Below are positions 1 through 5,025 of a stretch of DNA of 5,239 nt, in pieces. Numbering within the stretch: position 1 is the stretch's first letter; every line of letters begins with the position of its first letter. The stretch comes from Bacteroidales bacterium GP1 (GTDB taxonomy: Bacteria > Bacteroidota > Bacteroidia > Bacteroidales > Muribaculaceae), in contig DAAI01000013.1 of assembly GCA_001701105.1 (NCBI GenBank), positions 32,205 through 37,443 on the forward strand, in the 5' to 3' direction. The translations under genes were made by a program, and so were the position numbers. The notes under the pieces were generated by a model that was not told the origin of the DNA, searched no databases, and worked only from the letters and a program-made list of their open reading frames with translations.

Positions 1-963
1 GGTGTGGATTGCCTTCTCTCCCTTGCCACGGCCGCGGAGCGATACCGTTACGTCCGGCCGGTGGTGGATGATTCGCAAAAAATAAGTATCACCGACGGGC
101 GGCATCCCGTGATAGAGCGTAGGCTGCCCCCCGGGGAGCAATATATCTCCAACAGCATTGAGCTTGATAGCGACCATACTCAGGTGATGATGATCACCGG
201 CCCGAATATGAGCGGCAAGTCGGCACTCCTTCGTCAGACAGCCCTCATCGCGTTGATGGCTCAGATAGGAAGTTTCGTGCCGGCATCCGCCGCAACGATA
301 GGATTTGTCGACAAGATATTCACCCGCGTGGGAGCCTCCGACAATATTTCTTCCGGTGAATCCACATTTATGATGGAGATGAACGAGGCATCGGCAATCC
401 TCAACAATATGTCGGCACGCTCGCTCATCCTCTTTGATGAACTCGGGCGCGGGACGTCGACTTACGATGGCATCTCGATAGCCTGGGCTATCGTGGAGCA
501 TATCCACGAAAACGGTGAATGTCGGCCGAAAACATTGTTTGCTACCCATTATCATGAGCTTAATGAAATGGAGAAGACGTTCCGGCGGGTGGTGAATTAC
601 AACGTTTCGGTGCGTGAAATCAACGGCAAGGTAGTGTTCATGCGCAAGTTGGAGCGAGGAGGGTCGGAGCATAGTTTCGGTATCCATGTGGCGCGGCTCG
701 CCGGGATGCCACCATCGATAGTGCGCCGTGCGGATCAGGTGATGAAAAAGCTGGAAAACGCGTCGGCCGACAGGCCGAAGGCCGATGTGGCCAACCTTGG
801 CAAAGGGCGTGAGGGGTATCAGTTATCATTTTTTCAGCTCGACGACCCTCTGCTTACCCAGATCCGCGACCGCATCCTTAATCTTCAGATAGATAATCTC
901 ACTCCATTGCAGGCTCTGCAGACCCTTCACGATCTGCAAAGTCTCCTCACAGGAAAATTTTAA
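1..963 (+). CDS. mutS: DNA mismatch repair protein MutS, C-terminal part (5' end outside window)
   Basis: MutS recognises mispaired or looped bases as a dimer and uses ATP to signal to MutL in the cytoplasm. The window starts inside the gene: the frame is open from base 1, and the GTG at 4 is not a real start. About 320 residues remain, roughly the last third of a usual MutS of about 870 residues: the end of the core/lever region, the ABC-type ATPase domain and the C-terminal tail. Visible motifs are Walker A GPNMSGKS (199-222), the signature region SSGESTFMMEMNE (349-387), Walker B LILFDE with the catalytic Asp-Glu at 436-441, and the switch FATHYHEL (538-561). Near the end, QLSFF (820-834) resembles a beta-clamp-binding pentapeptide and is followed by a leucine-rich segment typical of the MutS C-terminal helix-turn-helix dimerisation region. 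The ATPase motifs are intact. The family call is secure. Confidence 0.97.
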   Translation, partial: GVDCLLSLATAAERYRYVRPVVDDSQKISITDGRHPVIERRLPPGEQYISNSIELDSDHTQVMMITGPNMSGKSALLRQTALIALMAQIGSFVPASAATIGFVDKIFTRVGASDNISSGESTFMMEMNEASAILNNMSARSLILFDELGRGTSTYDGISIAWAIVEHIHENGECRPKTLFATHYHELNEMEKTFRRVVNYNVSVREINGKVVFMRKLERGGSEHSFGIHVARLAGMPPSIVRRADQVMKKLENASADRPKADVANLGKGREGYQLSFFQLDDPLLTQIRDRILNLQIDNLTPLQALQTLHDLQSLLTGKF

Positions 964-986
964 CGGTTAAGCCACACTTTTTTGTT

Positions 987-1769
987 ATGAAAGACCAGAC
1001 GGTGTTATTTCACTCCACTATATTCGGTCCGATCCACAGCCGGCGGCTCGGCGTATCGCTCGGAGTCAACCTCACCCCCGACGACGGTAAAGTATGCACC
1101 TTCGACTGTCTCTATTGCGAAGCCGGTTTTAACGCGCAGGGCACCGGCACGACGGGACTTCCTCCGAGAGATAAGGTGAGGAGAGACCTTGAAGAAAAAT
1201 TGCGCGATATGAGGGAAAAGAACGAGCGCCTCGATGTGATCACATTCTCCGGGAATGGAGAGCCTACTGTCCATCCTGAATTCCCGGGGGTGATAGAAGA
1301 TACCCTAAGGCTACGTGATAAATATTTCCCGGAGGCAAAGGTTTCGGTGCTTACCAATTCTACCCGCATCTTTATTCCCGAAGTAGCGGAGGCCTTGAAG
1401 CGTGTCGACAACAATATCCTGAAACTCGATTCCGGTGTGGAGGAAACGATGCGCCGGCTCGATCGCCCGGTATCAAAAGAGTTTACCGTTGAGAAGTTAG
1501 TGGAAGGGTTAAGGCAGTTTGAAGGGACGGGGGTCATTCAGACAATGCTCCTTCGCGGAGAGCATGATGGTAAAGCAGTGGATAATACCACTCCCGAAGA
1601 ACTCGAGGCTCTGGCGGAGGCTTATCAGGCCGTAAAGCCGCGCGAGGTGATGTTATACAGTATCGACCGGCAGACCCCCGCCGAACATCTTCGGCGTGTC
1701 GAGAAGGAAGAGTTGCAGCAGATTGCCGACTTCTTCCGCGCCAAAGGAATCCCCGTAGCCAGCTTTTGA
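987..1769 (+). CDS. Radical SAM protein (COG0731-like), function unassigned
   Basis: This 260-residue protein belongs to the radical SAM superfamily. The iron-sulphur cluster motif is CTFDCLYC, with cysteines 37, 41 and 44 (CX3CX2C). A conserved N-terminal block, FGPIHSRRLGVSLG (residues 13-26), precedes it, and GNGEPT (89-94) is the usual glycine-rich SAM-contacting segment. This arrangement matches the COG0731-type proteins that are distantly related to the tRNA wyosine enzyme TYW1. The bacterial members have no agreed substrate, and I do not assign one. No second cysteine cluster is visible, so an auxiliary cluster is unlikely. The ATG at 987 is chosen because the conserved block begins just after it. 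It lies 23 nt after the mutS stop without a visible promoter, and its stop is one base before the next start, so it is probably in one transcript with both neighbours. The superfamily call is firm; the precise activity is unknown. Confidence 0.9.
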   Translation: MKDQTVLFHSTIFGPIHSRRLGVSLGVNLTPDDGKVCTFDCLYCEAGFNAQGTGTTGLPPRDKVRRDLEEKLRDMREKNERLDVITFSGNGEPTVHPEFPGVIEDTLRLRDKYFPEAKVSVLTNSTRIFIPEVAEALKRVDNNILKLDSGVEETMRRLDRPVSKEFTVEKLVEGLRQFEGTGVIQTMLLRGEHDGKAVDNTTPEELEALAEAYQAVKPREVMLYSIDRQTPAEHLRRVEKEELQQIADFFRAKGIPVASF

Positions 1770-1770
1770 G

Positions 1771-2709
1771 ATGGAAAGGATTATATTTCCGGAGCCGTTG
1801 AAAGAGGGTGCGAGAGTGGCAATAATATCACCGGCCACTATAGTAAAGGAGGAGTATATCGAGGGTGCGGGCGCCTATTTGCGGAGTCGAGGTTATGAAC
1901 CGATGATAATGCCACATGCCAAAGGGGCGGCCGATGGAAGCTATGCCTCCTCATTCGAGAATCGGCTTTCAGATTTTACGGAAGCCTGGAGAGATTCGGA
2001 AATCTCGGCAGTGCTTTGTGCGCGTGGCGGTTACGGCGCGGCCCATCTGCTTCCTTATCTACCTGCTGAAATGCTTCGGGAAAATGCCAAATGGCTTATC
2101 GGCTTCTCCGACATCTCCGCGCTTCATGCAGGCTTATTGAGTGCCGGAGTCGCATCAATCCATGGCCCCATGGCCAAGCACCTCACGGAGGAGCCGGCTC
2201 ATCCGTCGAGCGAGGCCCTGATGAAAATTCTGCGAGGGGGTAAGATGGAATATTCAGCTCCCGGTAATCCTTTTAATCATGTCGGCTGCGCCTCCGGGAT
2301 TTTGATGGGGGGTAATCTTGCGGTGCTCAACGGGCTTGCCGCCGGACCTTATGACCTGCTTGCCATGGCCGGGGAAGCCGGAGCCATACTGTTTATAGAG
2401 GATATATCCGAAGCTATATATGCTGTGGAAAGAATGCTATGGCGCTTACATTTAGCCGGCACGCTCTGCAATCTCAAAGGGTTGATAATAGGAAACTTTA
2501 CCGAATATCGGCCCGACCGTAATTTCACAACCATGGAGGCGATGATAGCATCGCTGCTTCATCGGATCTCATATCCTGCGGAGATACCCGTGGCCTTCGG
2601 ATTCCCCGTGGGGCATGTCACCGACAATTATCCCCTGATTCAAGGAGCCCGCGTCAATCTTGAGGTCACTCCTGCCGGAGTAACCCTGCGGCAAGATTCA
2701 CATTATTGA
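1771..2709 (+). CDS. ldcA: LD-carboxypeptidase, peptidase family S66 (murein tetrapeptide carboxypeptidase)
   Basis: Enzymes of this family remove the terminal D-alanine from murein tetrapeptides in the cytoplasm during peptidoglycan recycling. The 312-residue length is normal for S66, and no signal peptide is present, in keeping with a cytosolic site. The N-terminal domain opens with GARVAIISPA (13-22) and has CARGGYGAAHLLPYL (83-97). The nucleophile is expected at Ser113 in IGFSDIS (110-116). The catalytic glutamate lies in FIEDISEA (208-215); spacing from the Pseudomonas LdcA triad favours Glu214, but Glu210 is possible. The catalytic histidine is expected at His282 in GFPVGHVTDNYPL (277-289). 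All three regions are present, so the enzyme is probably active. The start codon sits one base after the stop of the radical SAM gene, implying translational coupling. The 3' end converges on the nitroreductase gene with 11 bp between stops and no obvious terminator hairpin. Some S66 members act on other peptides, for example microcin C7 self-immunity proteins, so the substrate is inferred. Confidence 0.92.
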   Translation: MERIIFPEPLKEGARVAIISPATIVKEEYIEGAGAYLRSRGYEPMIMPHAKGAADGSYASSFENRLSDFTEAWRDSEISAVLCARGGYGAAHLLPYLPAEMLRENAKWLIGFSDISALHAGLLSAGVASIHGPMAKHLTEEPAHPSSEALMKILRGGKMEYSAPGNPFNHVGCASGILMGGNLAVLNGLAAGPYDLLAMAGEAGAILFIEDISEAIYAVERMLWRLHLAGTLCNLKGLIIGNFTEYRPDRNFTTMEAMIASLLHRISYPAEIPVAFGFPVGHVTDNYPLIQGARVNLEVTPAGVTLRQDSHY

Positions 2710-2720
2710 GTAATGCCCGG

Positions 2721-3233
2721 TCAAAGATAGGTCACTGTATCGGAGAGGGGTTTGCGGCTGAAATGATTTGGGAGAGGACCGGCTCCCTCTGCGGCATATC
2801 CGAGATCCATCAGAAGAAGAAATTCTTCGTTCTCGGGAAGATTCATAAGGCTATGCAGCTCGCGGGGAAAGAAGCGGTTTACCCAGCAAGAGTCGACCTT
2901 AAGAGCGGCGGCGGCGAGCATCATGTAGGTGGCCACTATCGAGGCATCTTCCACTCCGCTTTTGAAAGTGCCGTCGGGCGAGGTATAGACATTATCTTTG
3001 TCGTATGCCACGGCGAGAACCGTGCGGGCTCCATAGCGGCAAGGTGTTACCTTATCGATCATCGCAAGGGCTTCTTCCGAACGGCAGACATAGATATGCT
3101 GCTCCTGAAGATTCTTAGCTGTCGGCGCGAGCCGCCCGGCTTCGAGGATCTGCTTCAGGATGTCATCGGGAACTTGGCGGTCGCTGTATTTCTTACAGGA
3201 ATATCTGTCTTGTGCTAATTTCAAAAAATCCAT
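2721..3233 (-). CDS. Nitroreductase family protein (FMN-dependent, NAD(P)H-using)
   Basis: A 170-residue protein of the nitroreductase fold, a group of FMN enzymes that pass electrons from NAD(P)H to nitro compounds, quinones or other acceptors, usually as cytoplasmic dimers. The N-terminal RYSCKKY (residues 10-16) is the FMN-phosphate-binding RxSxRxF-type motif. APTAKNLQ (36-43) matches the family's APSAxNxQ segment. LGYAAE (144-149), followed by a basic RKPLSDTV tail (160-167), is the usual C-terminus. The length is that of the short, single-domain members. The ATG at 3231-3233 is well placed: the motif starts ten residues in, and the upstream bases are AT-rich without a Shine-Dalgarno sequence, as is common in Bacteroidota. 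It has its own near-consensus promoter at 3264-3294. The gene is monocistronic in this window and convergent with ldcA. The substrate cannot be read from the sequence. Confidence 0.93.
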   Translation of the reverse strand: MDFLKLAQDRYSCKKYSDRQVPDDILKQILEAGRLAPTAKNLQEQHIYVCRSEEALAMIDKVTPCRYGARTVLAVAYDKDNVYTSPDGTFKSGVEDASIVATYMMLAAAALKVDSCWVNRFFPRELHSLMNLPENEEFLLLMDLGYAAEGAGPLPNHFSRKPLSDTVTYL

Positions 3234-3263
3234 GATATATCGATATTAAATGGGATGATTTTG

Positions 3264-3294
3264 CAAATTTAAAAAATAGTAACGGTTTTTCAAA
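3264..3294 (-). promoter_or_regulatory. Bacteroidota-type promoter for the nitroreductase gene
   Basis: On the minus strand the -33 element TTTG (3294-3291) and the -7 element TAAATTTG (3271-3264, followed by C) are separated by 19 bp, which fits the Bacteroidota sigma-ABfr consensus of TTTG and TAnnTTTG. The expected transcription start is about six bases further, near 3258, giving a leader of about 25 nt before the ATG at 3233. Confidence 0.75.
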
Positions 3295-3320
3295 GAAAAT
3301 CACAAGGGGGTAGCGACTGC

Positions 3321-3354
3321 TTTCATCTATATTGAAAAAATATTTTTAAATTTG
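3321..3354 (+). promoter_or_regulatory. Putative Bacteroidota-type promoter for the exported-protein gene
   Basis: The -7 element TAAATTTG (3347-3354, followed by C) is a full match to TAnnTTTG and is identical to the one used in the opposite direction at 3264-3271. The -33 element is weak: the best candidate is TTTC at 3321-3324, 22 bp upstream, while the TTG at 3332-3334 is too close (12 bp). The expected start near 3360 would leave only about 15 nt before the ATG at 3376. A poor -33 could mean an activator is needed. Confidence 0.55.
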
Positions 3355-3375
3355 CGGCGATAAATACAAAAGGAA

Positions 3376-3999
3376 ATGAGGATTATAAGCATTGCGGTGT
3401 GGATTTTGATTTCGATAGCAGGTTTGGCGGGGGCTGCCGAACCTCAGCAAAGTATAAGAGATTCCATTGCAGAAGCGTTGGATTATCAGCTTGAGCATTA
3501 TCCGGCATCGCACTATCGCGACGTATATAAGAATTTCATGCAAGATTTCTTCGGGCCGGGTCATATTTTGGCCGATACGGCGGCAGCGGCCCGTTATCTG
3601 CGGCATGAATTGCAAGAAACCGCCATGTTTGATGGGCCGGCTTATGAGAAAACCGGCTATAAAGGCAATTTCTACCGCGTGAATCTCTCTCTGATCCGCG
3701 ACGGGGTGATCCCATACCCCATATTTTTCAACGCCTTCGTGAGAAGCGTTCAAAATATTCAGCCCCCGAAGGGCGATGAATGGATGAAGACATGGAATGA
3801 AATTGACAATGTGATAAAGGCAAAAGGAATCCATTTTGAGAATGAAGCCGCCGATCGCCGAGATCTCTCGCGTCTGTTTAGCGAAGGGAATTATGTGGTG
3901 CACCACAGCCAACGCTTCAACGATTCGGTCAACTTTCACTACCGCATCATCTCGCGTGAAATATTTGAAACTCTCCTCCTTCCCCTCATCCGGCAATAG
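3376..3999 (+). CDS. Conserved exported protein of unknown function (Bacteroidales type)
   Basis: A 207-residue protein that I recognise only as a conserved hypothetical family of Bacteroidales. Residues 1-20 form a Sec signal peptide: a basic Arg2, a hydrophobic stretch (3-17), and a small-residue AGA/AA cleavage region, with cleavage likely after Ala20 or Ala21. There is no lipobox cysteine, so a soluble periplasmic or secreted protein is predicted. The mature part has no transmembrane segment. Segments that look conserved are FFGPGHI (58-64), GNFYRVNLS (97-105), VVHHS (174-178) and HYRIIS (188-193). Histidines 63, 176, 177 and 188 could be catalytic or metal-binding, but that is inference. 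The ATG at 3376 is supported by the signal peptide and by an AAAAGGAA purine run just before it. A long open frame on the opposite strand (3346-3996) is a shadow. The gene appears to be a single transcription unit, with another promoter immediately downstream. Confidence 0.82.
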   Translation: MRIISIAVWILISIAGLAGAAEPQQSIRDSIAEALDYQLEHYPASHYRDVYKNFMQDFFGPGHILADTAAAARYLRHELQETAMFDGPAYEKTGYKGNFYRVNLSLIRDGVIPYPIFFNAFVRSVQNIQPPKGDEWMKTWNEIDNVIKAKGIHFENEAADRRDLSRLFSEGNYVVHHSQRFNDSVNFHYRIISREIFETLLLPLIRQ

Positions 4000-4041
4000 G
4001 GCGTCGGCATTTGAATGTATCAGTATTTTCCGGCATTCTGA

Positions 4042-4071
4042 TTGTAATCCCGCAAATTATGATTAACTTTG
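4042..4071 (+). promoter_or_regulatory. Bacteroidota-type promoter for the DUF3791/DUF3990 cassette
   Basis: TTG at 4042-4044 and TAACTTTG at 4064-4071 (followed by C) are separated by 19 bp, a full fit to the Bacteroidota -33/-7 arrangement. The expected start is near 4077, about 238 nt upstream of the first gene's ATG. No second TAnnTTTG box is visible between 4078 and 4315, so this is the best promoter candidate for the three downstream genes. Confidence 0.7.
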
Positions 4072-4166
4072 CCTTTACATCATAGTATTATAATTAATGT
4101 TTATTGCATGGGATTAGAATAACAAAAGATTATCAAGATAAATCCGAATCAGATAAAAAGAGAAAA

Positions 4167-4191
4167 CGACGTATGGCTTCTCGATATGTCG
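4167..4191. other. Possible hairpin in the cassette leader
   Basis: CGACGTAT (4167-4174) can pair with ATATGTCG (4184-4191) to give an eight-pair stem with one G-U pair and a nine-base loop. On the plus strand it is followed by A-rich sequence, so it is not an intrinsic terminator for the cassette. Read on the minus strand it is followed by TTTTCTCTTTTT, which resembles a weak terminator for any antisense transcript. It could equally be a chance structure. Confidence 0.3.
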
Positions 4192-4314
4192 AAAAAATAT
4201 GCCGTGCGGGCTGTCGGTTTTCTGCAAAAAGGAGCAATTCGATTAAGATTGATAAGGTATTTCTAATCCACACAAACTGATGCAAAGAATTACTAATTAA
4301 GTGGAAGAGAGTTA

Positions 4315-4539
4315 ATGGATAAGAAAGAAATATATGATAGGATAGAATATATTGTGGCTTGCGTCGGGGCATTCGCTCAAAAATACGGCCTTTCCAACCC
4401 GCAAGCGTATTCCTACCTGCGTCGATTCGCCGGCCTGGATTTTCTTTTAGATTACTATGTTGCAGAACACACACTCTCGATTGATGATGCTGTCTCCGAT
4501 CTTCAATTCATTTGTCAACGCGAAGGAGGAAAGATATGA
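4315..4539 (+). CDS. DUF3791-like small protein, probable partner of the downstream DUF3990 enzyme
   Basis: A 74-residue acidic, soluble protein with no signal peptide or membrane segment. Its pattern fits the small DUF3791-type proteins that often lie directly upstream of DUF3990 genes in Bacteroidota and Firmicutes: an N-terminal helix with IEYIVACVGAFAQKYGLS (10-27), a central YLRRFAGLDFLLDYY (34-48), then EHTLSIDDAVSDLQFI (51-66). Fold and function of this family are not established to my knowledge. Adjacency to an ADP-ribosyltransferase-like protein makes an antitoxin, immunity or accessory role a reasonable inference. The ATG at 4315 is preceded by purine-rich GGAAGAGAG. The stop codon TGA (4537-4539) overlaps the next ATG (4536-4538) as ATGA, and the last codons contain the strong ribosome-binding site of the next gene, so the two are translationally coupled. 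The family name is a recollection from sequence pattern, with moderate certainty. Confidence 0.75.
   Translation: MDKKEIYDRIEYIVACVGAFAQKYGLSNPQAYSYLRRFAGLDFLLDYYVAEHTLSIDDAVSDLQFICQREGGKI
4523..4529 (+). promoter_or_regulatory. Strong Shine-Dalgarno sequence that fixes the start of the DUF3990 gene
   Basis: AAGGAGG lies six bases before the ATG at 4536. It decides the start: an earlier in-frame ATG at 4512 would add eight residues unlike the family and would sit upstream of this site. Such a perfect Shine-Dalgarno is uncommon in Bacteroidota, and no other start in the window has one. Confidence 0.8.
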
Positions 4540-5025
4540 TCCGATTGTATCACGGCTCAAATATACCCATTGAGGATATTGACCTTTCACGCAGCAAGCG
4601 AGGGAAGGATTTCGGGCAGGGGTTTTATCTTAACGCCAATCCAGAGCAAGCAATGGCAATGGCTTTGCGAACAACAAAATTCTTAAACATTGGACATCCT
4701 ACAGTCTCATGCTTTGAATTTGATGAGGATGCAGCTAAGGAATAAGGATTGATAATTAAGATTTTTCCGGATTATTCTGAAGAATGGGCTGAATTTGTGG
4801 TAAGGAATCGCAAAAACATTTCCGATATTCCCTCACATCCATACGATATTGTGATTGGTCCAATAGCCGATGATACGGTTGGCGTTCAGATTCGGCGATA
4901 TATAATGGGCTATCTATCATCACCCCGGTTGGTGGAGGAATTGAAATATAGAGGAGATCGTGCCTCACAATATTTTTTTTGGTACCCAACGGGCCGTTAA
5001 TTTATTAAAACGCATAGAATTATGA
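4536..5025 (+). pseudogene. DUF3990 family (ADP-ribosyltransferase-like) gene, interrupted by an in-frame stop and a frameshift
   Basis: The first segment (4536-4745, 69 residues) starts MIRLYHGSNIP and has the DUF3990 hallmarks: LYHGS (4-8, His6), DFGQGFYLN (25-33, Tyr31) and CFEFDED. Pfam places DUF3990 with ADP-ribosyltransferase-like folds, and His6 plus Tyr31 fit the first two positions of an H-Y-E/Q triad (inference). An in-frame TAA (4743-4745) then stops translation. The same frame continues at once with family-like sequence: EEWAEFVVRNR (4779-4811), YDIVIGPIADDTVG (4842-4883) and ASQYFF (4962-4979). Its Gln145 (4968-4970), counting through the stop, could be the third catalytic position. 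After a run of eight T (4973-4980) the frame ends in WYPTGR and TAA (4998-5000). With one T fewer, it would read GTQRAVNLLKRIEL and stop at 5023-5025, overlapping the next ATG. Two lesions imply inactivation. Alternatives are sequencing or assembly error, or a split protein restarted at TTG 4749. Confidence 0.8.

Larger units (their letters stand above)
4000..4314 (+). other. Intergenic region: promoter plus long untranslated leader of the DUF3791/DUF3990 cassette
   Basis: This 315-bp gap holds no convincing gene. It starts with a copy of CGGCATT (4005-4011) repeated at 4031-4037, then an ATCAG/CTGAT inverted pair (4019-4023 and 4038-4042) that is too weak to call a terminator. The cassette promoter follows at 4042-4071. 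The remaining stretch of roughly 235 nt is transcribed leader if that promoter is used. It contains a possible hairpin at 4167-4191 and only tiny open frames: six codons at 4097-4117, four at 4108-4122 and 35 at 4173-4280. None of these has a ribosome-binding site or a recognisable product. A purine-rich GGAAGAGAG (4303-4311) precedes the cassette's first ATG at 4315. Confidence 0.6.

Noticed and set aside
2722..2729. TATCTTTG on the minus strand, matching the -7 consensus
   Set aside because: It lies in the last codons of the nitroreductase gene and points into the antisense of ldcA with no gene to drive.
2706..3218. A 170-codon open frame on the plus strand through the nitroreductase gene
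   Set aside because: The minus-strand frame carries clear nitroreductase motifs and a near-consensus promoter; the plus frame is its shadow.
3346..3996. A 216-codon open frame on the minus strand opposite the exported-protein gene
   Set aside because: It mirrors the plus-strand gene, which has a signal peptide, a promoter box and family-like motifs. The antisense product has no recognisable domain.
4019..4042. ATCAG/CTGAT inverted pair as a terminator after the exported-protein gene
   Set aside because: Only five pairs with a 14-base loop and no T run after it, and it overlaps the -33 element of the next promoter.
4201..4222. GCCG/CGGT stem followed by TTTTCT as an attenuator in the leader
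   Set aside because: The stem is four pairs including a G-T pair, too weak to call from sequence alone.
4173..4280. A 35-codon plus-strand open frame in the leader (starts MASRYVEKICRAG)
   Set aside because: No ribosome-binding site, no recognisable product, and its start falls inside the possible hairpin. A leader peptide cannot be excluded, but nothing supports one.
4133..4474. A 113-codon minus-strand open frame across the leader and the DUF3791-like gene
   Set aside because: No recognisable domain, and it overlaps the better supported coupled plus-strand gene.
4512..4535. Earlier ATG at 4512 for the DUF3990 gene
   Set aside because: It would add eight residues not seen in the family, and the AAGGAGG at 4523-4529 is correctly spaced for the ATG at 4536.
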